Shown in pieces: positions 44,846 to 53,033 of a stretch of 63,634 bases of DNA; position 1 is the first letter of the stretch; each line of letters starts with the position of its first letter. The position numbers and the translations under genes were made by a program. The DNA is taken from NCBI RefSeq assembly GCF_009377175.1, contig NZ_VJZD01000025.1, positions 1 to 63,634 on the forward strand, written 5' to 3'. A model generated the notes under the pieces. That model worked only from the letters and a program-made list of their open reading frames with translations. It did not search any database and was not told the DNA's origin. Origin of the DNA: Streptomyces adustus. GTDB taxonomy: Bacteria; Actinomycetota; Actinomycetes; Streptomycetales; Streptomycetaceae.

Positions 44846-45769
44846 ATGAGCACCCCCATCAAGGAGACCACGAAGGTCCCCGCCCAGCGGTCCGCGGGCA
44901 GGACCCCGGTCCGCCCCGACGGCCGGCCCCGCGAGGGCGTCGTACTGAACGCCTTCTCGCACGGCTTCCTCGCCCTGTGGGCCCTGCTGATCGTGCTGCC
45001 GCTGGTGTGGCTGGTCCTCAGCTCCTTCAAGACCGACGCCCAGATCGGCGGCTCGGCCTTCGGCTGGCCGCAGCACTGGTCACTGGACGTGTTCTCGCGG
45101 GCCTGGAAGACGGGTATCGGCGACTACCTCCTCAACACCGTCATCGTGCTGGTGTTCTCGGTGCCGCTGACGATGCTCTTCGGCTCGATGGCCGCGTACG
45201 TGCTGGCCCGCTACCGGTTCCCGGGCAACCGGTTCCTCTACTACTTCTTCGTGGCCGGCGCGATGTTCCCGGTGTTCCTGGCCCTGGTGCCGCTGTTCTT
45301 CATGGTCAAACGCCTGGACATGCTGAACACCTACCAGGGCCTGATCCTGGTCTACGTCGCCTACTCGCTGCCGTTCACGGTGTTCTTCATGCACGCCTTC
45401 TTCCGGACCCTGCCGACGGCCGTCTTCGAGGCGGCGATCCTCGACGGGGCCTCGCACACCCGGACGTTCTTCCAGGTCATGCTGCCGATGGCGAAGCCCG
45501 GCCTGATCAGCGTCGGAATCTTCAACACGCTGGGGCAGTGGAACCAGTTCATCCTGCCGACGGTCCTGATGCAGCCGCAGAGCGGCGACGATCCCGAGCG
45601 CTACGTGCTCACCCAGGGCCTGATCCAGCTTCAGCAGCAGATGGGCTACGCGACCGACCTGCCGGTCCTCTTCGCGGGCGTGACCATCGCGATGATCCCG
45701 ATGCTGGTGGTCTATCTGTCCTTCCAGCGCCAGGTACAGGCGGGACTGACCTCGGCCACCCTGAAGTAG
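44846..45769 (+). CDS. ngcG: GlcNAc/chitobiose ABC transporter permease
   Basis: 307-residue MalG-type permease. EAA loop: FEAAILDGASHTRTFFQVMLPMAKPG. The N-terminal 30 residues are polar (TKVPAQRSAGRTPVRPDGRP) and cytoplasmic before the first helix. It pairs with NgcF to form the channel; the ATP-binding subunit must come from elsewhere. Last gene of the operon, ended by the terminator at 45791. Confidence 0.88.
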   Translation: MSTPIKETTKVPAQRSAGRTPVRPDGRPREGVVLNAFSHGFLALWALLIVLPLVWLVLSSFKTDAQIGGSAFGWPQHWSLDVFSRAWKTGIGDYLLNTVIVLVFSVPLTMLFGSMAAYVLARYRFPGNRFLYYFFVAGAMFPVFLALVPLFFMVKRLDMLNTYQGLILVYVAYSLPFTVFFMHAFFRTLPTAVFEAAILDGASHTRTFFQVMLPMAKPGLISVGIFNTLGQWNQFILPTVLMQPQSGDDPERYVLTQGLIQLQQQMGYATDLPVLFAGVTIAMIPMLVVYLSFQRQVQAGLTSATLK

Positions 45770-45790
45770 CGCTCCGCAGGCGCCCGTGCG

Positions 45791-45820
45791 CACACCGTTC
45801 CCGCGGCCGGGAGCGGTGTG
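45791..45820 (+). terminator. Terminator of ngcEFG
   Basis: CACACCGTTCCCG pairs with CGGGAGCGGTGTG (one wobble), loop CGGC, about 20 bp after ngcG. Confidence 0.75.
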
Positions 45821-45850
45821 TGTCGCTGCACCCAGTACCCCCGAAATTGT

Positions 45851-45863
45851 TCAACCTCTTGAC
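45851..45863 (+). promoter_or_regulatory. Putative Rok7B7 site / -35 region upstream of rok7B7
   Basis: TCAACCTCTTGAC shares the CTTGAC core with the site before xylF and fits 10 of 13 positions of the Rok7B7 motif as I recall it (TTKAMKHSTTSAV). It contains a TTGACG hexamer, so it probably overlaps the promoter. Confidence 0.4.
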
Positions 45864-45952
45864 GGGAGGCAACCCGAACGGCTCAGCTTAGAGTTCACTA
45901 GTTGGACATAGACGGGGCCTCATCGCGGCGGTCCCGTGCGCAGGAGGTCGTC

Positions 45953-47152
45953 GTGGAGACTCCAGGGTCGCAGTCGTCGCTGCACCGAGCCAACCTGGAG
46001 CGGGTCGTCCGTGCCGTCCGGCTGGCGGGATCGCTCACCCAGGCGGAGATCGCGAGGACGACGGGCCTGTCGGCGGCGACGGTCTCCAATATCGTCCGTG
46101 AACTCAAGGACGGCGGGACCGTCGAGGTCACGCCCACCTCGGCGGGCGGCCGCCGGGCCCGCAGCGTCTCGCTGAGCGGTGCCGCCGGCATCGTCATCGG
46201 CGTCGATTTCGGGCATACCCACCTACGGGTCGCGGTGGGCAATCTGGCCCATCAGGTGCTGGCCGAGGAGTCCGAGCCGCTGGACGTCGACGCCTCCTCC
46301 GCCCAGGGCTTCGACCGGGCGGAAGAGCTGGTCAACCGCTTGATCGCGGCCACCGGCGTGGACCGTTCGAAGATCGCGGGCGTGGGTCTGGGCGTGCCCG
46401 GGCCGATCGACGTGGAGTCCGGCACCCTGGGCTCGACCGCGATCCTGCCGGGCTGGACCGGCAGCAGACCCGCCGAGGAGATGCGGGGGCGGCTCGGCGT
46501 GCCCGTCCACGTGGACAACGACGCCAACCTGGGCGCCCTCGGCGAGCTGGTCTGGGGCAGTGGCCGCGGGGTGCGTGATCTTGCTTACATCAAGGTGTCC
46601 AGCGGGGTCGGCGCGGGGCTGGTGATCGACGGGAAGATCTACCGGGGTCCCGGCGGAACCGCAGGAGAAATCGGACATATTACACTCGATGAATCGGGTC
46701 CTGTCTGCCGCTGCGGCAACCGTGGCTGCCTGGAGACCTTCACGGCCGCGCGCTATGTGCTGCCGCTGCTCCAGCCCAGTCACGGCATGGATCTGACCAT
46801 GGAGGGTGTCGTGAGGCTGGCCAGGGACGGGGATCCGGGATGCCGTCGCGTGATCGGCGACGTCGGCCGCCATATCGGCAGTGGTGTCGCAAATCTCTGC
46901 AACCTGCTCAACCCCAGCCGGGTCGTCCTGGGCGGTGATCTCGCCGAGGCCGGTGAGCTGGTCCTGGGGCCCATCAGGGAGTCCGTGGGGCGCTATGCGA
47001 TCCCCAGTGCCGCCCGCCAACTCTCGGTGCTCCCAGGGGCACTTGGGGGCCGCGCCGAGGTGCTCGGAGCGCTCGCTCTCGCACTCAACGAGATGGGTGA
47101 TTCGACCCTTTTGGACGGGTCGCTGTCTACCGCAGCACCTGCCTTCACTTAG
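45953..47152 (+). CDS. rok7B7: ROK-family transcriptional regulator (Rok7B7-type)
   Basis: 399-residue regulator. A winged helix (LTQAEIARTTGLSAATVSNIVREL, residues about 27-50) precedes a ROK sugar-kinase-like domain. Phosphate motif: GVDFGHTHLRVAVG. The ROK zinc motif is intact: GHITLDESGPVCRCGNRGCLE. In S. coelicolor Rok7B7 (SCO6008) links xylose uptake, carbon catabolite control and antibiotic production. GTG at 45953 lies 5 bp behind AGGAGG; the upstream TTG has no such site. It sits between ngcEFG and xylFGH. Confidence 0.88.
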   Translation: METPGSQSSLHRANLERVVRAVRLAGSLTQAEIARTTGLSAATVSNIVRELKDGGTVEVTPTSAGGRRARSVSLSGAAGIVIGVDFGHTHLRVAVGNLAHQVLAEESEPLDVDASSAQGFDRAEELVNRLIAATGVDRSKIAGVGLGVPGPIDVESGTLGSTAILPGWTGSRPAEEMRGRLGVPVHVDNDANLGALGELVWGSGRGVRDLAYIKVSSGVGAGLVIDGKIYRGPGGTAGEIGHITLDESGPVCRCGNRGCLETFTAARYVLPLLQPSHGMDLTMEGVVRLARDGDPGCRRVIGDVGRHIGSGVANLCNLLNPSRVVLGGDLAEAGELVLGPIRESVGRYAIPSAARQLSVLPGALGGRAEVLGALALALNEMGDSTLLDGSLSTAAPAFT

Positions 47153-47186
47153 AGAACGAAACACGCCGTTGCCAACCCGTTAAGTA

Positions 47187-47199
47187 TTTACTTCTTGAC
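47187..47199 (+). promoter_or_regulatory. Putative Rok7B7 operator upstream of xylF
   Basis: TTTACTTCTTGAC fits all 13 positions of the motif TTKAMKHSTTSAV that I recall for Rok7B7 (unverified). It overlaps the inverted repeat AAGTA-TT-TACTT (47182-47193) and a TTGACG -35-like hexamer. Confidence 0.5.
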
Positions 47200-47206
47200 G
47201 TCGAAC

Positions 47207-47243
47207 CTGCGGCCGAGTTGACTCCAACCCACCTCGGCCGCAG
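47207..47243 (+). promoter_or_regulatory. Stem-loop in the xylF leader
   Basis: CTGCGGCCGAG (47207-47217) pairs perfectly with 47233-47243, loop 15 nt, ending 30 nt before the xylF start. It could stabilise the mRNA or attenuate transcription. Confidence 0.55.
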
Positions 47244-47273
47244 CGTTGCGGCCCTGTCAGGGAGGCACCACCA

Positions 47274-48374
47274 ATGAACAACACGATGCGTAGAGTCGTC
47301 ATCGGTACCGCTGCCGTTTCCATGGCCCTTTCGGTGGCCGCCTGCGGCAAGGCCGGAGACAAGAGCTCCGACAGCAGCAGCTCCTCCTCGTCGGACAGCA
47401 AGACCATCGGTCTCCTGCTCCCCGACAGCGTGACCGCGCGCTACGAGAAGTTCGACAAGCCGCTGTTCGAGGCCAAGGTCAAGGAGCTGTGCTCGGACTG
47501 CAACGTCGAGTACGCGAACGCGGCCGGCGACGCTGCCAAGCAGGCGCAGCAGGTCAGCAGCATGATCACCAAGGGCGTCAAGGTCCTCGTGATCTCCGCT
47601 CAGGACTCGGCCGCCATCAAGTCCTCCATCCAGACCGCGGTGGACAAGGGCATCAAGGTCGTCGCGTACGACCGTCTCGCCCAGGGCCCGGTCTCGGCCT
47701 ACGTGTCCTTCGACAACCAGAAGGTCGGCGAGCTCCAGGGTGAGGCCCTCCTCGCCGCGCTCGGCTCCAAGGCCACCCCGAAGTCGAAGATCGTCATGAT
47801 CAACGGCGACGACGCCGACCCGAACGCCGGTCAGTTCAAGGCGGGTGCCCACAAGGCCCTCGACGGCAAGGTCGACATCGCGTACGAGCAGTCCGGTCTG
47901 TGGAAGGACACGGTCGCCGCTCAGAAGGTGTCCGCCGCCATCACCCAGCTCGGTGCCAAGAACATCGCGGGCGTCTACTCCGCCAACGACGGCATGGCCG
48001 GTGGTATCGCCAACACCCTCAAGGGCGCGAAGATCAGCGGCATCCCGCTGACGGGCCAGGACGCCGAGCTCGCGGGCATCCAGCGCATCGTCGCCGGCAC
48101 CCAGTCCTCCACGGTCTACAAGGCCTTCAAGCCGGAGGCGGACGCCGCTGCCCAGCTCGCGGTCAACCTGCTCCAGGGCAAGGACATCAAGTCCCTGGCC
48201 ACCCAGGAGCTCACCAGCGGCTCCGGCGACAAGGTGCCCTCGCAGCTGCTGACCCCGGTCTCGGTCACCAAGGCCAACATCAAGGACACGGTGATCAAGG
48301 ACGGTCTGTACTCCGTCGCCGACATCTGCACCGCGGACTTCGCCGCGGCCTGCAAGGCTGCCGGCCTTCAGTAA
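47274..48374 (+). CDS. xylF: Xylose ABC transporter, substrate-binding lipoprotein
   Basis: 366-residue periplasmic-binding-protein-family lipoprotein (RbsB/XylF type). Lipobox LSVAACGKAG places the lipidated cysteine at residue 25; a Ser/Asp-rich tether (SSDSSSSSSSDSK) follows. Sugar-binding domain: TIGLLLPDSVTARYEKFDKPLFEAK, VISAQDSAAI, AYDRLAQG, INGDDADPNAGQFKAGAHKAL, YSANDGMAGG. Matches XylF (SCO6009 by memory). ATG at 47274 follows GGGAGG. A stem-loop precedes it and a hairpin follows it. Confidence 0.9.
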   Translation: MNNTMRRVVIGTAAVSMALSVAACGKAGDKSSDSSSSSSSDSKTIGLLLPDSVTARYEKFDKPLFEAKVKELCSDCNVEYANAAGDAAKQAQQVSSMITKGVKVLVISAQDSAAIKSSIQTAVDKGIKVVAYDRLAQGPVSAYVSFDNQKVGELQGEALLAALGSKATPKSKIVMINGDDADPNAGQFKAGAHKALDGKVDIAYEQSGLWKDTVAAQKVSAAITQLGAKNIAGVYSANDGMAGGIANTLKGAKISGIPLTGQDAELAGIQRIVAGTQSSTVYKAFKPEADAAAQLAVNLLQGKDIKSLATQELTSGSGDKVPSQLLTPVSVTKANIKDTVIKDGLYSVADICTADFAAACKAAGLQ

Positions 48375-48383
48375 GCAGTTCGT

Positions 48384-48420
48384 CTCGGGCGACTACCCGC
48401 ACCACGGGTAGCCGCCCGAG
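48384..48420 (+). terminator. Intercistronic hairpin between xylF and xylG
   Basis: CTCGGGCGACTACCCG (48384-48399) pairs with 48405-48420 (one wobble), loop 5 nt. Placed 10 bp after xylF, it probably causes partial termination or protects xylF mRNA, raising binding protein over ATPase and permease. Confidence 0.72.
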
Positions 48421-48630
48421 TCACGACCGCCCGGCGGTCCCGCGAACCTGTCCGACGCCTGCCCCACCTTCACACCCCGCTGCGGGGCGGGCGTCGGATG
48501 GAACCGTTGCGAAGCGCGACGGATTCGCGCATGTTCATCTTGTAAACCTTGTGCTTTTCGCACATCCCTCCGCGCCTGTTTGATCGAGCGCGGCATCCCC
48601 GCCGGTCAGGCGGCGAAGGAGATGGTTCAC

Positions 48631-49413
48631 GTGTCCGCTACGCCCGTGCTGGCGTTGCGCGGAGTCTCCAAGCGGTTCGGTGCGGTTCAGGCCCTCACCG
48701 ACGTCGAGCTGGAGGTCCACGCCGGAGAAGTGGTCGCCCTGGTGGGCGACAACGGCGCCGGAAAGTCCACCCTGGTCAAGACGATCGCGGGTGTCCACCC
48801 CATCGATGAGGGCGTCATCGAGTGGGAGGGCAAGGCGGTCAGCATCAACAAGCCGCACGACGCCTCCGGACTCGGCGTCGCGACGGTCTACCAGGACCTC
48901 GCTCTGTGCGACAACCTCGACGTGGTGGGCAACCTCTACCTCGGTCGTGAGCTGAAGCACCGTGGTGCGATCGACGAGGTCACCATGGAGCAGAAGGCGC
49001 GCGAGCTGCTGAGCACGCTCTCCATCCGCATCCCGAGCGTGCGCATCCCGATCGCGAGCCTTTCCGGCGGTCAGCGCCAGGTCGTGGCCATCGCCCGCGC
49101 CCTGATCGGCGACCCCAAGGTCGTCATCCTCGACGAGCCGACCGCCGCCCTCGGCGTCGAGCAGACCGCGCAGGTCCTCGACCTGGTCGAGCGGCTGCGC
49201 GAGCGCAACCTCGGCGTCATCCTCATCAGCCACAACATGGCCGATGTGAAGGCCGTCGCGGACACCGTCGCCGTCCTGCGCCTGGGCAAGAACAACGGTT
49301 CCTTCTCCGTGAAGGACACCAGCCACGAAGAGATCATCGCCGCGATCACCGGAGCCACGGACAACGCCGTGACCCGTCGTGCGGGGCGTCGCAGTGCGGA
49401 GGCCGCAAAGTGA
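48631..49413 (+). CDS. xylG: Xylose ABC transporter, ATP-binding protein
   Basis: 260-residue ATPase with a single nucleotide-binding domain: Walker A GDNGAGKS, Q-loop YQDLAL, signature LSGGQRQ, Walker B VVILDEPTAAL and H-loop ISHN. E. coli XylG has two fused domains; this single-domain form is the usual actinobacterial type and must dimerise. GTG at 48631 is chosen because AAGGAG lies 9 bp upstream; ATG 48622 is too close to that site. The stop overlaps the xylH start (GTGA). Confidence 0.9.
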   Translation: MSATPVLALRGVSKRFGAVQALTDVELEVHAGEVVALVGDNGAGKSTLVKTIAGVHPIDEGVIEWEGKAVSINKPHDASGLGVATVYQDLALCDNLDVVGNLYLGRELKHRGAIDEVTMEQKARELLSTLSIRIPSVRIPIASLSGGQRQVVAIARALIGDPKVVILDEPTAALGVEQTAQVLDLVERLRERNLGVILISHNMADVKAVADTVAVLRLGKNNGSFSVKDTSHEEIIAAITGATDNAVTRRAGRRSAEAAK

Positions 49414-50729
49414 GCGACACGTCCAAGGTTTCCAAGGCGGAGGCCGAGGTGGAGCAGAGCACGGTCGCTCCCGCCGACGACCCCACCGCCGCGCCGGTCG
49501 CCGTCGTCGACCCGCGTCTGCTGGTCCGCGAAGAGGGCCTCAAGGGCTACGTCACCGAGTTCAAGCGCAAGATCAAGGGTGGCGAGCTGGGCTCGCTGCC
49601 GGTCTTCGTCGGCCTGATCGTCATCTGGACGATCTTCCAGACGCAGAACGACCGGTTCCTGAGCGCCGACAACCTGTCGAACATCAGCTACTTCCTCTCG
49701 GCCACCGGCATGCTCGCCATCGGCCTGGTCTTCGTGCTGCTGCTCGGTGAGATCGACCTCTCCGTCGGCTCGGTCAGCGGCCTGGCGTCCACCGTCTTCG
49801 CGGTGTTCGTGGTCAACCACAGCATGAACCAGTGGCTGGCCCTGTTCCTGACCGTCCTGACCGGTGCCGCCATCGGCGCGCTCCAGGGCTGGTTCTTCGC
49901 CCGGATCGGCGTGCCCGCCTTCGTCGTGACGCTGGCCGGCTTCCTGGGCTGGAGCGGTCTGATGCTGTGGCTGCTCGGTTCGAGCGGCACCATCAACATC
50001 CCGGCCGAGACCGGCCCGGTGCACCTGCTCGGCCAGAGCTCCTTCTTCATGGACCAGGCCGTCATCGGCGCCTACCTGCTGGCCGGCCTCGCCGTCCTGT
50101 CGATGCTCGTCGGCTCCTTCATGGAGCAGCGCCGCCGCAAGGCCGCCGGGGTGCCCTTCCGCCCCACCAGCGAGATCCTGCTGCGTGTCGTCGCGCTCGC
50201 CGTGGCCGCCTTCGCCGCCGCTGCCGTGCTGAACAACGCCTCCGGTGTCTCCAACGCCCTGGTGATCTTCCTCGCCTCCCTGGTGATCGTCGACTTCGTG
50301 CTGCGCCGCACCACGTACGGCCGCAAGATCTTCGCGGTCGGCGGTGGCATCGAGGCCGCCCGCCGGGCCGGCATCAGCGTGCCGATGGTCCGTATCTCCG
50401 TCTTCGCCATCTCCGGTTCCTTCGCGGCCATCGGCGGTATGTTCTTCGCCGGCCAGACCGCGAGCGCCACGCTCAACGCCGGTGGCGGCAACACCCTGAT
50501 GCTCGCCATCGCGGCGGCCGTCATCGGTGGTACCAGCCTCTTCGGTGGTCGCGGAAACGTCTGGTCGGCCCTCCTGGGCATGCTGGTCATCCAGTCGATC
50601 CAGACGGGTCTGGACCTGCTCAACATGAACACCTCCATCCAGTACATGATCACTGGTGCGGTGCTCCTGGGCGCGGTCGTCATCGACTCCGTCTCCCGCA
50701 AGAGCCAGAAGGCCGCGGGCCGCGCGTAA
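49410..50729 (+). CDS. xylH: Xylose ABC transporter permease
   Basis: 439-residue BPD_transp_2-family permease with about ten to twelve helices after a polar, acidic N-terminal segment of about 60 residues. Typical motifs: LLGEIDLSVGSVSGLAS and NAGGGNTLMLAIAAAVIGGTSLFGGRG. GTG at 49410 overlaps xylG, giving coupled translation of ATPase and channel. Last gene of xylFGH, followed by two hairpins. Confidence 0.9.
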   Translation: MSDTSKVSKAEAEVEQSTVAPADDPTAAPVAVVDPRLLVREEGLKGYVTEFKRKIKGGELGSLPVFVGLIVIWTIFQTQNDRFLSADNLSNISYFLSATGMLAIGLVFVLLLGEIDLSVGSVSGLASTVFAVFVVNHSMNQWLALFLTVLTGAAIGALQGWFFARIGVPAFVVTLAGFLGWSGLMLWLLGSSGTINIPAETGPVHLLGQSSFFMDQAVIGAYLLAGLAVLSMLVGSFMEQRRRKAAGVPFRPTSEILLRVVALAVAAFAAAAVLNNASGVSNALVIFLASLVIVDFVLRRTTYGRKIFAVGGGIEAARRAGISVPMVRISVFAISGSFAAIGGMFFAGQTASATLNAGGGNTLMLAIAAAVIGGTSLFGGRGNVWSALLGMLVIQSIQTGLDLLNMNTSIQYMITGAVLLGAVVIDSVSRKSQKAAGRA

Positions 50730-50738
50730 CACCGCACC

Positions 50739-50814
50739 GGGGCCGCCGCGGAAACCGGCGGCGGCCCCCGCGGAAGATCCTGTGCCCGGCACCAACGGCG
50801 GTGCCGGGCACAGG
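50739..50814 (+). terminator. Double hairpin terminator of xylFGH
   Basis: Hairpin 1: GGGGCCGCCG (50739-50748) with 50759-50768. Hairpin 2: perfect 15-bp stem (50779-50793 with 50800-50814), loop AACGGC. Both lie between xylH and dxs. Confidence 0.85.
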
Positions 50815-50957
50815 TATGTCATACGCCGGGCAATCGTGGGTACGGCCGTTCGCATGACCCATGACGAGGAGCCCGGGCATCACCCGCCGGGACGGAACAT
50901 TAGACTCGACGAGCCCGGCAACAGCTCGATCAGCTTTTTAAGTGCAAGGAGGCACGG

Positions 50958-52877
50958 GTGCCGCTGCTGACCCGCATCAGGGGACCGCGCGATCTGGACC
51001 GGCTCAGTCTGGAGGAGCTGGACCAGCTGGCAGAGGAGATCCGGACCTTCCTCGTCGACGCCGTGTCCAAGACAGGCGGCCACCTCGGCCCCAACCTCGG
51101 CGTGGTCGAGCTCACCATCGCCCTGCACCGCGTCTTCGAGTCCCCGAAGGACAAGGTCCTGTGGGACACGGGCCACCAGTCCTATGTGCACAAGCTGCTC
51201 ACCGGACGCCAGGACTTCTCGAAGCTGAAGATGAAGGGCGGCCTGTCCGGCTACCCTTCGCAGGCCGAGTCCGAGCACGACGTCATCGAGAACAGCCACG
51301 CCTCCACGGTCCTCGGCTGGGCCGACGGCCTCGCCAAGGCGAACGAGCTGCGCAAACGCGACAGCCACGTGGTCGCCGTGATCGGTGACGGCGCGCTGAC
51401 CGGCGGCATGGCCTGGGAGGCGCTCAACAACATCGCCGACGCCAAGGACCGTCCGCTGGTCATCGTCGTCAACGACAACGAGCGCTCGTACGCGCCCACC
51501 ATCGGCGGCCTGGCCAACCACCTCGCCACGCTGCGCACCACCGACGGCTACGAGCGCTTCCTGGCCCGTGGCAAGGACCTCCTGGAGCGCACCCCGGTCG
51601 TGGGCAAGCCGCTCTACGAGACCCTGCACGGCGCGAAGAAGGGCCTGAAGGACTTCATCGCCCCGCAGGGCATGTTCGAGGACCTCGGCCTGAAGTACGT
51701 GGGCCCGATCGACGGCCACGACATCGAGGCCCTGGAGTCCGCGCTGGCCCGCGCCAAGCGCTTCGGCGGCCCCGTCATCGTGCACTGCCTCACCGAGAAG
51801 GGCCGCGGCTACCAGCCCGCCCTCCAGGACGAGGCCGACCGCTTCCACGCCGTCGGCAAGATCCACCCCGACACGGGTCTGCCGATCGCCTCCTCCGGCG
51901 CCGACTGGACCTCCGTCTTCGGCGACGAGATGGTCGAGCTCGGCAAGGAGCGCGAGGACATCGTCGCCATCACGGCCGCCATGCTCCAGCCGGTCGGCCT
52001 GGACAAGTTCGCCAAGACCTTCCCCGAGCGCGTCTACGACGTCGGCATCGCCGAGCAGCACGCCGCCGTCTCGGCCGCGGGCCTGGCCGCCGGCGGTGTC
52101 CACCCGGTCTTCGCCGTGTACGCCACCTTCCTCAACCGCGCCTTCGACCAGGTGCTGATGGACGTGGCGCTGCACAAGTGCGGAGTCACCTTCGTCCTGG
52201 ACCGGGCCGGCGTCACCGGCACCGACGGCGCCTCCCACAACGGCATGTGGGACATGTCGATCCTCCAGGTCGTGCCCGGCCTCAGGCTGGCCGCCCCGCG
52301 CGACGCCGACCAGGTCCGCGCCCAGCTGCGCGAGGCCGTCGCCGTCGAGGACGCGCCCACCGTGGTCCGCTTCTCCAAGGGCGCCGTCGGCCCCGCCGTA
52401 CCGGCCGTCGGCCGGGTCGGGGGCATGGACGTGCTGCGCGAGCCGGGCACCCGCACACCCGATGTGCTCCTGGTCTCCGTCGGCGCGCTGGCGCCGATGT
52501 GCCTGGAGATCGCCGAACTGCTGGAGAAGCAGGGCATCACCACCACCGTCGTCGACCCGCGCTGGGTCAAGCCCGTCGACGAGGCGATGGCCCCGCTCGC
52601 CGAGCGGCACAGCGTGGTCGTCACCGTCGAGGACAACTCCCGCGTCGGCGGTGTCGGCTCCGCGGTCGCGCAGGCCCTGCGCGACGCGGGTGTCGACATC
52701 CCGCTGCGCGACTTCGGCATCCCGCCGCGCTTCCTCGACCACGCCTCCCGCGCCGAGGTCATGGCGGAGATCGGGCTCACCGCGCCTGACATCGCCCGCC
52801 AGGTCACCGGCCTGGTCTCGAAGCTGGACGGACGCTTCGACCGGCCGACCGCCGAGGTCGAGCCCGCGCGCGACTGA
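50958..52877 (+). CDS. dxs: 1-deoxy-D-xylulose-5-phosphate synthase
   Basis: 639-residue thiamine-diphosphate enzyme condensing pyruvate and glyceraldehyde 3-phosphate, first step of the MEP isoprenoid pathway. Evidence: [34 protein letters not shown], the TPP motif [16 protein letters not shown]...NDNERS, and [16 protein letters not shown] with the catalytic glutamate. GTG at 50958 sits 8 bp after AAGGAGG. The length matches the family. It stands alone, with terminators on both sides. Confidence 0.97.
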   Translation: MPLLTRIRGPRDLDRLSLEELDQLAEEIRTFLVDAVSKTGGHLGPNLGVVELTIALHRVFESPKDKVLWDTGHQSYVHKLLTGRQDFSKLKMKGGLSGYPSQAESEHDVIENSHASTVLGWADGLAKANELRKRDSHVVAVIGDGALTGGMAWEALNNIADAKDRPLVIVVNDNERSYAPTIGGLANHLATLRTTDGYERFLARGKDLLERTPVVGKPLYETLHGAKKGLKDFIAPQGMFEDLGLKYVGPIDGHDIEALESALARAKRFGGPVIVHCLTEKGRGYQPALQDEADRFHAVGKIHPDTGLPIASSGADWTSVFGDEMVELGKEREDIVAITAAMLQPVGLDKFAKTFPERVYDVGIAEQHAAVSAAGLAAGGVHPVFAVYATFLNRAFDQVLMDVALHKCGVTFVLDRAGVTGTDGASHNGMWDMSILQVVPGLRLAAPRDADQVRAQLREAVAVEDAPTVVRFSKGAVGPAVPAVGRVGGMDVLREPGTRTPDVLLVSVGALAPMCLEIAELLEKQGITTTVVDPRWVKPVDEAMAPLAERHSVVVTVEDNSRVGGVGSAVAQALRDAGVDIPLRDFGIPPRFLDHASRAEVMAEIGLTAPDIARQVTGLVSKLDGRFDRPTAEVEPARD

Positions 52878-52902
52878 CGGTCCAGGCGCAACACGACACG
52901 GC

Positions 52903-52952
52903 CGGACGGGCCGGTTTCACCATCGAGAAGGGTGGTGGAACCGGCCCGTCCG
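52903..52952 (+). terminator. Terminator of dxs
   Basis: CGGACGGGCCGGTT pairs with AACCGGCCCGTCCG over 14 bp, extended by a wobble and ACC/GGT pairs, 25 bp after the stop. Confidence 0.82.
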
Positions 52953-53033
52953 CGTGAAAGCTCCCGCGCCGGGGCACACGGACTACGCCCCCTCTCGATC
53001 ATGTCGAGGACGACAAAGCGTGGGAGGTACGCC

